Shown here: positions 16,912-25,554 of the stretch, piece after piece
Layout: each line of letters opens with the position of its first letter
How positions within the stretch are numbered: the first letter of the stretch is position 1
Assembly (NCBI GenBank): GCA_902766045.1
Contig: CACXCA010000022.1
Location: forward strand, 62,001-126,000
Length of the DNA: 64,000 bases
Origin: an uncultured Bacteroidales bacterium
Lineage (GTDB): Bacteria; Bacteroidota; Bacteroidia; Bacteroidales; Paludibacteraceae
Direction of reading: 5' to 3'
Translations under genes and position numbers: made by a program
Notes under the pieces: model-generated
Told to the model about the DNA's origin: nothing
Databases searched by the model: none
Seen by the model: the letters and a program-made list of their open reading frames with translations, nothing else

Positions 16912-17463
16912 ATGGTTAACGAACAGATCAAACAGATAGCTTTGCGTATGAAAGGTTTACGCGAAGACCTCGAAATAACAACCGAACAAATGGCTAAAAT
17001 TTGTTCTATCTCTCAAGAAGAATACTCTGCCTACGAAAGCGGAGAAAAAGATATTCCTGTAAGTATCCTTCACTGTATTTCCCAAAAATGCGGTGTGGAA
17101 ATGACCGCTCTTCTCTTCGGAGAAGATCCTCACATGAGCACATACTACCTTACTCGAAAGGGAATGGGTACTGCTATGGAACGCTCTAAGGCATACAAAT
17201 ATCAATCATTGGCTGCTGGTTTCATCGACAGAAAGGGAGACCCTTTTATCGTAACCGCTGAGCCAAATGATGCACCAATCCACCTTAACTCCCACCCGGG
17301 ACAAGAGTTCAACATGGTGCTCGAAGGAAGTATGCTCATCAGCATCAACGGAAAGGAACTTACACTGAACGAAGGAGATAGCATCTACTTCGATTCAAAC
17401 AAACTACATGGAATGAAAGCTCTTAATAACAAAGCTGTTAAATTCCTCGCTGTAATTTTATAA
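16912..17463 (+). CDS. XRE-family regulator with C-terminal cupin domain, copy 1
   Basis: This 183-residue protein has an N-terminal helix-turn-helix of XRE/Cro type (about residues 6-62, ITTEQMAKICSISQEEYSAYE) and a C-terminal cupin_2 barrel (about residues 105-180, HPGQEFNMVLEGSM and LNEGDSIYFDSNKLHGM) with the usual His/Glu metal or ligand positions. Such proteins sense small molecules through the cupin and regulate neighbouring metabolic genes. It begins 25 bp after proC and precedes an acyl-CoA ligase by 27 bp. It is nearly identical to copy 2 at 19172: I count about 12 differences in 183 residues. Effector unknown. Confidence 0.9.
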   Translation: MVNEQIKQIALRMKGLREDLEITTEQMAKICSISQEEYSAYESGEKDIPVSILHCISQKCGVEMTALLFGEDPHMSTYYLTRKGMGTAMERSKAYKYQSLAAGFIDRKGDPFIVTAEPNDAPIHLNSHPGQEFNMVLEGSMLISINGKELTLNEGDSIYFDSNKLHGMKALNNKAVKFLAVIL

Positions 17464-17490
17464 AAGAATATCTTTAACAAACCAACAATC

Positions 17491-19146
17491 ATGGTAGAAA
17501 AATTTGTAAATAGAGTAAACTTCGATTCTTACGAAGACTTTAAAAATAATTTCAAACTAAATGTGCCTGAGCATTTCAACTTCGGGTATGATGTCGTCGA
17601 TGAATGGGCTAAAGAAGCTCCAAATAAAGTGGCCATGCAATGGACCAACGACAAGGGAGAACATATCGATTTCACATTCGCAGACATAAAAAGAGAATCT
17701 GATAAAACGGCTTCTTATCTCCAATCTCTTGGTATAGGGAAAGGTGATATGGTTATGCTTATCCTGAAAAGACGTTATGAGTTCTGGTTTTCAATCATCG
17801 CCCTTCATAAAATTGGCGCTGTCGTAATTCCTGCAACTCACCTTCTTACAAACAAAGATATCATCTATCGTTGCAATGCTGCCGATATAAAAGCAATCAT
17901 CGCATGTGGAGACGAGATCATCACTCAACACATAAACGATTCAGTGGCAGAATCACCTTCTCTGAAATACCGTATATCCATCGGTCCAAACATTCCAGAG
18001 GGTTGGCTCGACTTCCACAAAGGAATCAATTCGGCTGCACCTTTCGTTGCTCCTGCTCGTAATGACAACGACGATATCATGTTGCTTTACTTTACATCTG
18101 GCACAACAGGACACCCTAAAATGGTAGCTCATACCTTCACCTATCCATTGGGACATATTGTGACTGGTAAATATTGGCACAATCTGAATGAGAACGATCT
18201 TCATCTGACTGTTGCCGACAGCGGTTGGGGAAAATGTGTCTGGGGAAAACTCTACGGACAATGGATCTCGGGTGCTACTGTATTCGTGTATGATCACGAG
18301 AAGTTCAATCCAGCAGACATGCTTGCTATGATTGAGAAGTATCACATCAACTCTTTCTGTGCACCTCCAACCATCTTCCGATTCATGATGAAAGAAGGAC
18401 TCGAAAAATATGATCTCTCTTCTCTTAAACAATGCTATATCGCAGGAGAACCGTTGAACCCTGTTATCTACGAAGATTTCAGAAAAGAGACAGGCATCAA
18501 ACTAATGGAAGGATTCGGACAGACAGAAACCACTGTTTCTATTGCCACCTTCCCTTGGATGGAACCAAAACCAGGATCTATGGGAAGACCAAGTCCTATA
18601 TTCGACATTGACCTAATCGCCCCAGACGGACATTCTGTCGAGGATGGTGAACAAGGAGAGATTGTCATCCGCTTAGGCAAGGAAAGACCAGTCGGACTCT
18701 TTAAAGAATATTATCGCGACCCACAGAAAACAGCTGAGTGTCTCCACGGAGGCGTATATCACACAGGAGATGTAGCATGGCGAGATGAAGATGGTTATCT
18801 ATGGTTCGTCGGACGAACTGATGATGTCATCAAGAGTTCTGGATACCGCATCGGTCCTTTCGAAGTGGAAAGTGCATTGCTGACGCACCCTGCTGTTCTT
18901 GAGTGTGCTATCACAGGTGTACCAGATGAGATCCGTGGACAAGTTGTAAAGGCCACTATCGTGTTAACAAAAGAATTCAAAGACAAAGCAGGCGATGCTT
19001 TGATAAAAGATATTCAGGATCATGTAAAACGTACTACAGCTCCTTATAAATATCCTCGTGTCGTTGAATTTGTCGATGAAATGCCTAAAACCATTAGCGG
19101 TAAAATTAAACGTGCAGAATTACGAGATGGGAATAAAACAAAATAA
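17491..19146 (+). CDS. AMP-forming acyl-CoA ligase (acetate/medium-chain type), copy 1
   Basis: This 551-residue member of the ANL adenylating superfamily carries the P-loop-like motif TSGTTGHPKMV (about residues 202-212), the YIAGEPLNP and EGFGQTET motifs, the HTGD motif and the C-terminal catalytic-lysine region KTISGKIKRAELR (near residue 540). It activates a carboxylic acid with ATP to an acyl-AMP and then transfers it to CoA. Sequence style is closest to the acetyl/medium-chain (ACSM-like) group; the true acid is unknown. It follows the XRE-cupin gene, which is probably its regulator. A close copy lies at 19755. Confidence 0.9.
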   Translation: MVEKFVNRVNFDSYEDFKNNFKLNVPEHFNFGYDVVDEWAKEAPNKVAMQWTNDKGEHIDFTFADIKRESDKTASYLQSLGIGKGDMVMLILKRRYEFWFSIIALHKIGAVVIPATHLLTNKDIIYRCNAADIKAIIACGDEIITQHINDSVAESPSLKYRISIGPNIPEGWLDFHKGINSAAPFVAPARNDNDDIMLLYFTSGTTGHPKMVAHTFTYPLGHIVTGKYWHNLNENDLHLTVADSGWGKCVWGKLYGQWISGATVFVYDHEKFNPADMLAMIEKYHINSFCAPPTIFRFMMKEGLEKYDLSSLKQCYIAGEPLNPVIYEDFRKETGIKLMEGFGQTETTVSIATFPWMEPKPGSMGRPSPIFDIDLIAPDGHSVEDGEQGEIVIRLGKERPVGLFKEYYRDPQKTAECLHGGVYHTGDVAWRDEDGYLWFVGRTDDVIKSSGYRIGPFEVESALLTHPAVLECAITGVPDEIRGQVVKATIVLTKEFKDKAGDALIKDIQDHVKRTTAPYKYPRVVEFVDEMPKTISGKIKRAELRDGNKTK

Positions 19147-19171
19147 TCCCCATCCGATTGATGTATAAAAT

Positions 19172-19723
19172 ATGATAAACGATCAAATCAAACAAATTGC
19201 TTTGCGTATGAAAGGATTACGCGAAGATTTAGAATTAACAACGGAACAAATGGCCAACATTTGTTCCGTTTCACAAGACGAATACACCGCTTATGAAAGC
19301 GGGGAGAAAGATATTCCTGTAAGTATTCTCCACTGTATTTCTCAGAAATGTGGCGTGGAAATGACTGCGCTTCTTTTCGGTGAAGATCCTCACATGAATA
19401 CCTACTACCTCACACGAAAAGGTATGGGTACCGCCATGGAGAGATCCAAAGCATATAAATACCAATCTCTGGCAGCTGGTTTCATCGACCGGAAAGGTGA
19501 CCCTTTCATCGTAACCGCTGAACCTAATGATGCTCCCTTTCACCTTAACTCCCACCCAGGACAAGAGTTCAATATGGTACTTGAAGGATCTATGCTCATC
19601 AGTATCAATGGAAAAGAACTTATACTAAATGAAGGAGACAGTATCTACTTTGACTCAAACAAATTGCATGGAATGAAGGCCCTAAATAATAAACCTGTCA
19701 AATTCCTTGCTATTATCCTATAG
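19172..19723 (+). CDS. XRE-family regulator with cupin domain, copy 2
   Basis: Paralogue of the gene at 16912, of the same 183-residue length, with the same helix-turn-helix and cupin domains. Differences are conservative (for example Ile to Val, Glu to Asp) and fall mostly in the DNA-binding half (about seven in the first 40 residues), while the cupin barrel is almost unchanged. That pattern suggests that the sensed ligand is the same and DNA-site preference may be drifting. It starts 25 bp after ligase copy 1 and ends 31 bp before the chosen start of ligase copy 2. Confidence 0.9.
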   Translation: MINDQIKQIALRMKGLREDLELTTEQMANICSVSQDEYTAYESGEKDIPVSILHCISQKCGVEMTALLFGEDPHMNTYYLTRKGMGTAMERSKAYKYQSLAAGFIDRKGDPFIVTAEPNDAPFHLNSHPGQEFNMVLEGSMLISINGKELILNEGDSIYFDSNKLHGMKALNNKPVKFLAIIL

Positions 19724-19754
19724 TAAAATTTATAGACCAGACCTTACTTATATC

Positions 19755-21404
19755 ATGGTAGAAAGATTTGTAAATAGAGTAAACTTCGATTCATACGAAG
19801 ATTTCAAAGAGAATTTTAAAATTATTGTTCCAGACCATTTCAACTTCGGTTATGATGTCGTCGATGAATGGGCTAAAGAATCTCCAGAGAAATTAGCTCT
19901 GAAATGGGTCAACGACCAAGGTGAACAGATTGACTTTACATTCGCAGACATCAAAAGAGAATCTGATAAAACCGCTTCCTATCTCCAATCTTTAGGAATA
20001 GGAAAGGGAGATATGGTCATGCTTATTCTGAAACGTCGTTACGAATTTTGGTACACTATCATAGCTCTACATAAAATTGGTGCCATTGCTATCCCTGCCA
20101 CATTCCTTTTAACCAACAAGGATATCATATACCGATGTAATGCAGCTGACATCAAAGCGATTATCGCATGTGGAGATGAAGTAATCACCAAGCATATTGA
20201 TGACTCAGTTAATGAATCACCAACTTTAAAATACAGAATATCTATTGGTCCAAACATCCCTGAAGGATGGCTCGACTTCCACAAAGGAATCGAATCAGCA
20301 GCTCCTTTTGTAGCTCCTGCTCGCAACAACAATAATGATATGATGTTACTCTATTTCACATCTGGCACAACAGGTCATCCTAAAATGGTTGTACATTCAT
20401 TCACCTACCCACTAGGACATATCGTCACAGGTAAGTATTGGCACAACCTAAACAAAGATTGTCTTCACTTAACCGTTGCGGATACAGGATGGGCTAAATG
20501 TGCATGGGGAAAACTATACGGACAATGGATCTCCGGCGCAACACTATTTGTTTACGACCATGTGAAATTCAATGCCGCTGACATGCTCTCAATGATAGAG
20601 AAGCATCGCATCAACTCTTTCTGTGCACCTCCAACTGTATTCCGATTCATGATGAAAGAAGGTCTTGAGAAATATGACCTCTCCTCACTGAAACAATGTT
20701 TCATCGCAGGCGAGCCATTGAATCCAGTTATCTATGAAGATTTCAGAAAGGAGACAGGAATTAAGTTAATGGAAGGCTTTGGGCAAACAGAGACAACCGT
20801 CTCTATCGCCACATTCCCATGGTTGGAACCTAAACCAGGTTCCATGGGAAAACCTAACCCTAATTTTAACATCGACTTAGTAGCACCTGATGGACACTCG
20901 GTCGAAGACGGAGAACATGGTGAAATCATCATACGAACAGAACCTAATCATCCTGTCGGTCTGTTTAAGGAGTATTACCGAGACCCAGAAAAAAATGCTG
21001 AATGTTTTTACGGTGGCGCATACCACACGGGAGACGTGGCTTGGAGAGATGAAGATGGGTACTACTGGTTCGTCGGACGTACAGATGATGTTATCAAAAG
21101 CTCCGGTTACCGTATCGGCCCATTTGAAGTGGAAAGTGCACTACTTACCCACCCTGCCGTTCTCGAATGTGCAATCACAGGTGTACCGGATGAAATTCGT
21201 GGACAAGTAGTAAAAGCTACAATCGTACTAACCAAAGAGTATAAGGGCAAAGCAGATGATGCCTTGATAAAAGATATACAAGATCATGTGAAACGCACAA
21301 CTGCCCCTTATAAATACCCTCGCGTGGTTGAATTCGTTGATGAAATGCCAAAAACATTCAGTGGAAAGATCAAACGATCAGAACTCCGTAATGATAAAAA
21401 TTAA
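19755..21404 (+). CDS. AMP-forming acyl-CoA ligase, copy 2
   Basis: This is the 549-residue paralogue of ligase copy 1. The start at ATG 19755 is chosen because the product then aligns from MVERFVNRVNF with copy 1; the frame is open upstream to 19707 but that would overlap the regulator and add an unrelated 16-residue lead. Motifs TSGTTGHPKMV, IAGEPLNP, EGFGQTET, YHTGD and KTFSGKIKRSELR are all present. Differences from copy 1 include the acyl-pocket region (for example IPATFLLT against IPATHLLT and VADTGWAKCAWG against VADSGWGKCVWG), so substrate preference may differ. proB follows after 15 bp. Confidence 0.9.
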   Translation: MVERFVNRVNFDSYEDFKENFKIIVPDHFNFGYDVVDEWAKESPEKLALKWVNDQGEQIDFTFADIKRESDKTASYLQSLGIGKGDMVMLILKRRYEFWYTIIALHKIGAIAIPATFLLTNKDIIYRCNAADIKAIIACGDEVITKHIDDSVNESPTLKYRISIGPNIPEGWLDFHKGIESAAPFVAPARNNNNDMMLLYFTSGTTGHPKMVVHSFTYPLGHIVTGKYWHNLNKDCLHLTVADTGWAKCAWGKLYGQWISGATLFVYDHVKFNAADMLSMIEKHRINSFCAPPTVFRFMMKEGLEKYDLSSLKQCFIAGEPLNPVIYEDFRKETGIKLMEGFGQTETTVSIATFPWLEPKPGSMGKPNPNFNIDLVAPDGHSVEDGEHGEIIIRTEPNHPVGLFKEYYRDPEKNAECFYGGAYHTGDVAWRDEDGYYWFVGRTDDVIKSSGYRIGPFEVESALLTHPAVLECAITGVPDEIRGQVVKATIVLTKEYKGKADDALIKDIQDHVKRTTAPYKYPRVVEFVDEMPKTFSGKIKRSELRNDKN

Positions 21405-21419
21405 CTTCTATAACATTGC

Positions 21420-22496
21420 ATGGAAAAGCGCATTGCGATAAAAATAGGTAGTAATGTTCTAACAGCCAAAGAAGGCGGACTCGATTTAGTCCGTATCAAG
21501 CAGTTAGTATCACAAGTTTCTTCTCTGCACAGACAAGGATTCGAAATAATCATGATTTCATCTGGTGCCGTTGCTGCAGGGCGTTCACTTATATCTGACA
21601 ATAAGTTGGATGCCGTATCTGCCCGCCAATTATTTTCAGCAATCGGACAAGCAAAACTGATCAATCATTATCACGAATTCTTCAAAGAAGAGGGATTGGT
21701 ATGTGGACAAGTACTGACCACCAAAGAGAGCCTCAGCACACGTTCGCATTACCTGAATCAACGTAATTGTATTGAAGTGATGCTTCAACACAGCGTCATC
21801 CCAATCGTCAATGAGAATGACACTATCTCAGTTACTGAATTGATGTTCACCGATAACGATGAACTCTCAGGCATGGTTGCCACAATGATGGATGCGGAAA
21901 AACTAATCATCCTCAGCAACATAGATGGAATATATAATGGAAATCCTTCAGACCCTTCCTCTTCCGTCATTCGAGAAGTTTATCCAGGGAAAAGGGATCT
22001 CTCCAATTATATCCAATCCTCTAAATCCTCTTTCGGAAGAGGAGGTATGCATACCAAGACTAACATTGCCAGCAAAGTAGCCGACGAAGGACTGGAAGTC
22101 ATCATCGCCAACGGAAAAACAAATGATATTCTTCTAAAACTTCTTACTACAAATGAAGACATTGTCTGTACACGATTCTTACCATCCGAAGCTCCAGCAA
22201 CCAGCATAAAGAAATGGATTGCACATAGCGATGGCTTTGCTCGCGGTATCGTCACAGTCAACGAAGGTGCCAAACAAGCACTACTGGATGAAGACTCCGC
22301 CTCTTCTGTCCTTTTTGTTGGGGTAGTAAATGTAGAAGGAGACTTCGAAAAAGATGATATCGTAAAAGTTGTTGATGAGGAAGGAAAACAACTTGGTGTC
22401 GGGAAAGTGCAATTCAAATACGAAGACGCCAAAAAACTAATAGGGAAAAAGGGGAAAAGACCGATTATACATCACGACTACCTTTACCTATTCTAA
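21420..22496 (+). CDS. proB: Glutamate 5-kinase
   Basis: This 358-residue enzyme phosphorylates L-glutamate to gamma-glutamyl phosphate, the first step of proline synthesis. The amino-acid-kinase domain (about residues 1-255) shows KIGSNVLT, MISSGAVAAGR, NENDTIS and GRGGMHTKT; a C-terminal PUA domain follows (about residues 270-355, FARGIVTVNEGA, SVLFVGVVNV). Length fits the PUA-containing form, which in studied members is feedback-inhibited by proline. It lies 15 bp after ligase copy 2 and 18 bp before proA, so it is part of a single transcript. Confidence 0.95.
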   Translation: MEKRIAIKIGSNVLTAKEGGLDLVRIKQLVSQVSSLHRQGFEIIMISSGAVAAGRSLISDNKLDAVSARQLFSAIGQAKLINHYHEFFKEEGLVCGQVLTTKESLSTRSHYLNQRNCIEVMLQHSVIPIVNENDTISVTELMFTDNDELSGMVATMMDAEKLIILSNIDGIYNGNPSDPSSSVIREVYPGKRDLSNYIQSSKSSFGRGGMHTKTNIASKVADEGLEVIIANGKTNDILLKLLTTNEDIVCTRFLPSEAPATSIKKWIAHSDGFARGIVTVNEGAKQALLDEDSASSVLFVGVVNVEGDFEKDDIVKVVDEEGKQLGVGKVQFKYEDAKKLIGKKGKRPIIHHDYLYLF

Positions 22497-22514
22497 CTTT
22501 AAAAACAGAAAGAT

Positions 22515-23762
22515 ATGGCACAAACCTCTATTTTTTCAATTGTCAGCTCAGCGGCAAAAAGCCTCAACAAGATTACCGATCAAAAGATCAATGAGGTGTT
22601 GTTATGTTTGGCCGATGAAGCAGAAAAACAGACAAACTACATCTTGTCTGAAAATCAAAAAGACCTAGATAAGATGGATAAAGAGAATCCTATGTACGAT
22701 CGTCTTATGCTCACAAAAGAAAGAATCGCAGGCATAGCAGCAGATATTCGTAATGTTGCATCTCTACCCTCTCCACTATACAAAACATTAAAAGAGAGTG
22801 TACGTCCAAATGGTCTAAAGCTAAAAAAAATCAGCGTTCCTTTCGGCGTCATAGGTATCATCTATGAAGCTCGTCCAAATGTTAGTTTTGACGTATTTTC
22901 CATCTGTCTGAAATCAGGAAACGCATGTATTTTAAAAGGTGGAACTGATGCTTATAACTCTAATGCTGCCATCGTGAATATCATCCACTCCGTATTACGA
23001 CAAAAAGGAGTTGATGAAAATATTGTAGCTCTACTTCCTGCAGGAAGAGAAGCCACAGGGGAACTGCTCAACGCAGTAGGTTACGTTGATATGATTATAC
23101 CAAGAGGTAGCGCAGGACTGATAAACTTTGTTCGTGAAAACGCGAAAGTACCTGTCATCGAAACAGGAGCAGGAGTATGCCACACATATATTGATGAATC
23201 ATGTAATCTTCAAATCGGAGCAGATGCCATTTATAATGGCAAAACACGTCGTCCAAGCGTATGCAACACCCTCGATTGCGTATTGATTCACCAAAATCGT
23301 TTAGGTGATCTCCCTTTCTTATGCGAGAAACTTGCCAACAAAAATGTTATCATCTACGCAGATGAAAAAGCATACGAAGCCTTGAACGGTAAATATCCAT
23401 CAGAGCTACTACAACATGCCACGGCAGAACACTTCGGTTTGGAGTTCTTATCACTTCGAATGTCCATCAGAACTGTCTCTGACATCAATGAGGCATTGGA
23501 ACATATATCACAATATAGTTCCAAACATAGTGAAGCCATCATCAGTGACAACAAACAGAACATTGAGTTATTCTATCAAATGGTTGATGCAGCTTGCGTA
23601 TATAGCAATACTTCAACAGCATGGACCGACGGAGCTCAATTTGGGTTGGGTGCAGAAATTGGTATCTCCACTCAAAAGATGCATGCCCGCGGGCCTATGG
23701 CATTGGAAGAACTAACCACATACAAATGGATTATTGAAGGAAACGGACAAGTAAGAAATTAA
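22515..23762 (+). CDS. proA: Gamma-glutamyl phosphate reductase (glutamate-5-semialdehyde dehydrogenase)
   Basis: This 415-residue enzyme reduces gamma-glutamyl phosphate to glutamate-5-semialdehyde with NADPH, the second step of proline synthesis. Signature motifs are [14 protein letters not shown] (about residues 112-125), [33 protein letters not shown] and the catalytic-Cys segment [11 protein letters not shown] (about residues 245-255), then [19 protein letters not shown] and [15 protein letters not shown] at the C-terminus. It closes the proline cluster and is followed by two strong hairpins. Confidence 0.96.
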   Translation: MAQTSIFSIVSSAAKSLNKITDQKINEVLLCLADEAEKQTNYILSENQKDLDKMDKENPMYDRLMLTKERIAGIAADIRNVASLPSPLYKTLKESVRPNGLKLKKISVPFGVIGIIYEARPNVSFDVFSICLKSGNACILKGGTDAYNSNAAIVNIIHSVLRQKGVDENIVALLPAGREATGELLNAVGYVDMIIPRGSAGLINFVRENAKVPVIETGAGVCHTYIDESCNLQIGADAIYNGKTRRPSVCNTLDCVLIHQNRLGDLPFLCEKLANKNVIIYADEKAYEALNGKYPSELLQHATAEHFGLEFLSLRMSIRTVSDINEALEHISQYSSKHSEAIISDNKQNIELFYQMVDAACVYSNTSTAWTDGAQFGLGAEIGISTQKMHARGPMALEELTTYKWIIEGNGQVRN

Positions 23763-23783
23763 ATCCCCATCTTACAAAATCAC

Positions 23784-23827
23784 AAGCGGATGTGTCAACC
23801 TCTTATCCATTTTTGACACATCCGCTT
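23784..23827. terminator. Long hairpin after proA
   Basis: A perfect 15-bp stem (23784-23798 with 23813-23827) and 14-nt loop. On the plus strand it is followed by A-rich sequence rather than a T-tract, so alone it is an imperfect terminator; it may act with the next hairpin. Confidence 0.6.
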
Positions 23828-23832
23828 ATAAA

Positions 23833-23863
23833 AAAAATCGTGTTCTATTAAAACACGATTTTT
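23833..23863. terminator. Bidirectional terminator between proA and tRNA-Thr
   Basis: Stem 23833-23844 pairs with 23852-23863 (AAAAATCGTGTT and its complement), followed on the plus strand by CTTCTTTCT and flanked on the other side by A residues that give a U-tract for minus-strand transcripts. It can end both the proline operon and the oppositely oriented tRNA-Thr. Confidence 0.75.
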
Positions 23864-23886
23864 CTTCTTTCTCTTCAATTATTTCG

Positions 23887-23959
23887 AGCCGATAGCGAGA
23901 CTCGAACTCGCGACCTACTCATTACGAATGAGTTGCTCTACCAACTGAGCTATAGCGGC
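23887..23959 (-). tRNA. tRNA-Thr (anticodon CGU)
   Basis: The 73-nt minus-strand sequence folds as a full cloverleaf: D-stem GCTC/GAGC, anticodon stem ACTCA/TGAGT around loop TTCGTAA (anticodon CGT in DNA), T-arm GCGAG TTCGAGT CTCGC. The acceptor stem GCCGCTA/TATCGGC has one C:U mismatch at pair 5-68. CCA is not encoded. It has its own promoter at 23970-23999. Confidence 0.93.
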
Positions 23960-23969
23960 AATGCGGACG

Positions 23970-23999
23970 CAAAATTAATCTTTTTTTTAATTACTACAA
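23970..23999 (-). promoter_or_regulatory. Bacteroidota-type promoter for tRNA-Thr
   Basis: On the minus strand TTG (23999-23997), 19 bp spacer, TAATTTTG (23977-23970): a perfect fit to the -33/-7 consensus, ending 10 bp before the mature tRNA 5' end. Confidence 0.8.
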
Positions 24000-24009
24000 A
24001 TTTTTTTTA

Positions 24010-24017
24010 TAGATTTG
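24010..24017 (+). promoter_or_regulatory. Putative -7 element for the GNAT-like gene
   Basis: TAGATTTG matches TAnnTTTG and lies 20 bp upstream of the ATG at 24038. The -33 TTG is not evident. It supports the downstream start at 24038 over in-frame codons inside the tRNA. Confidence 0.5.
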
Positions 24018-24037
24018 CACGCTTTAAATTAATTACC

Positions 24038-25150
24038 ATGGTTGAAATTAAAGAAGTAAAAAATCGAAAAGATTTGAAGAATTTCATTCGGTTTGCTAAT
24101 AAACTTTATAAAGATTGCCCACAATATGTTCCACCGTTGGAATTTGATGAACTCAATACACTTAGCAAAGAAAAGAATCCAGCCTTCGAGCATTGCGAGG
24201 CAAAATATTGGTTAGCATATCAGAACGGGGAAATCGTAGGACGAATTGCCGGCATCATCAACCGAGCCGCCAACAAAAAATGGGGAGAGAAAGTTCGTTT
24301 CGGATGGTTTGACTTCATAGAAGACATAACAGTAGCCAAGGCTTTACTTCAAACCGTAGAAGAGTGGGGAAAGGCAAATGGTATGCAGATCATACAAGGA
24401 CCTCTTGGATTCAATGATATGGACCGAGAAGGAATGTTAGTAGAAGGATTCGAGAATGAACCTACAATTGCAAGCATCTATAATTACCCATATTACATCC
24501 ATTACATGGAAGAATTGGGTTATATCAAAGCTGAAGATTGGTTGCAATATAAAATACAACTTAAGGCCATACCAGAAAAAATCAATCGGGTAAGTAAAAT
24601 GATCGCAGAGAAATACAACCTGCGAGCCATGACCTTCTCCAAGAAAAGTGAACTGAAGAAATATGCCCGTCCGTTATTTCATACACTCAATGCAGCATTC
24701 TCAAATCTATATGGATATTCAGAATTAACTGACAAAGAGATTGATTCTATTGTCTCCAGTTATTTTACGTTCATCGATCCTAAATATGTATGCATTGTAT
24801 TAGATGAGAAGGACGACGTTGTAGCCTTCGGCATCAGCATGGGGTCTTTATCTGCCGCATACAAGAAAGCCAACGGCAAATTATTCCCATTCGGATTTAT
24901 TCATATTTTAAGAGCCATTAATCACCCTGAGAAGATAGATTTATATTTGAACGGGGTACATCCTGACTGGCAAAAAAGAGGAATACATGCTTTATATTAC
25001 ACAGCCATGACTCAAGCGTATATTGACAATCATATTCCTATTGCAATCACCAACCCTCAACTAGAATCCAACATCAATGCAGTACATATTTGGAGTAATT
25101 ACGAAAACGAGCTCTACTGCCGCAGAAGATGTTATGAAAAAAACATATAA
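24038..25150 (+). CDS. GNAT-like N-acyltransferase family protein
   Basis: The start at ATG 24038 is chosen because upstream in-frame codons fall in the tRNA-Thr gene and because a promoter-like -7 element precedes it closely. The 370-residue product begins MVEIKEVKNRKDLKNF and contains GNAT-like features: YWLAYQNGEIVGRIAGIIN (beta strands 2-4 region, about residues 65-85) and a second acyltransferase-like half ending HPDWQKRGIHALYY and TNPQLESNINAVHIW (about residues 305-360), where the Q.RG.H segment resembles the acyl-CoA pyrophosphate loop. Substrate unknown. It leads a run of four closely spaced genes ending in recO. Confidence 0.75.
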   Translation: MVEIKEVKNRKDLKNFIRFANKLYKDCPQYVPPLEFDELNTLSKEKNPAFEHCEAKYWLAYQNGEIVGRIAGIINRAANKKWGEKVRFGWFDFIEDITVAKALLQTVEEWGKANGMQIIQGPLGFNDMDREGMLVEGFENEPTIASIYNYPYYIHYMEELGYIKAEDWLQYKIQLKAIPEKINRVSKMIAEKYNLRAMTFSKKSELKKYARPLFHTLNAAFSNLYGYSELTDKEIDSIVSSYFTFIDPKYVCIVLDEKDDVVAFGISMGSLSAAYKKANGKLFPFGFIHILRAINHPEKIDLYLNGVHPDWQKRGIHALYYTAMTQAYIDNHIPIAITNPQLESNINAVHIWSNYENELYCRRRCYEKNI

Positions 25151-25156
25151 CAAACG

Positions 25157-25546
25157 ATGGAGAAACAAGAGGTTTTTGAGCTATTGAAGAAAGATCAGTT
25201 TGTCCGCCATAATGGTATCGAATTGACAGAAATCGGCGAAGGTGAAGCTTTAGGGGAAATGACCATCACCCCTGATCATCTCAACGGATTAGGCACAGTG
25301 CAAGGAGGCGCTCTTTTCACATTAGCTGACTATGTATGTGCTGCAGCAGCCAATTCAAGAGGCAAATCAGCTGTTTCACTTGACGGCCATATCGACTTTA
25401 TAAAATCAGTTTCAAAAGGAACGCTAACAGCTCATGCAAAAGAAATCTCGCTAGGACGTACGATTGCCACATATAACGTAACCGTTACAAACGAAGATAA
25501 CCAATTAATCGCTGTCTTCCACGCAAAATTTTTCAGAAAAGACTAA
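25157..25546 (+). CDS. PaaI-family hotdog-fold thioesterase
   Basis: This 129-residue protein has the hotdog signature HLNGLGTVQGGALFTLADYV (about residues 36-55) and the DGHIDFIKSVSKGTL strand region, as in PaaI/YbgC/4HBT-type acyl-CoA thioesterases that hydrolyse aryl- or acyl-CoA. Size fits the family (about 130). Asp in FTLADY is in the position of the catalytic acidic residue of the PaaI group. It begins 6 bp after the GNAT-like gene. The acyl-CoA substrate is not deducible. Confidence 0.88.
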   Translation: MEKQEVFELLKKDQFVRHNGIELTEIGEGEALGEMTITPDHLNGLGTVQGGALFTLADYVCAAAANSRGKSAVSLDGHIDFIKSVSKGTLTAHAKEISLGRTIATYNVTVTNEDNQLIAVFHAKFFRKD

Positions 25547-25554
25547 ATACCAAT

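Noticed and set aside
17953-18432. Long antisense frame (159 codons) inside acyl-CoA ligase copy 1
   Set aside because: It is a shadow of a strongly conserved enzyme; the equivalent region of copy 2 holds no matching antisense protein of the same layout.
16912-21404. Sequence-assembly artefact producing the duplicated cassette
   Set aside because: The two copies differ at many nucleotide positions throughout, including synonymous sites and spacers, so they are genuine diverged paralogues.
22007-22432. Antisense frame of 141 codons in proB
   Set aside because: Ser/Thr-rich low-complexity product opposite a conserved kinase; typical shadow frame.
23933-24037. N-terminal extension of the GNAT-like protein
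   Set aside because: These codons lie inside the tRNA-Thr gene, its promoter and the promoter of the protein gene; the protein most likely starts at ATG 24038.
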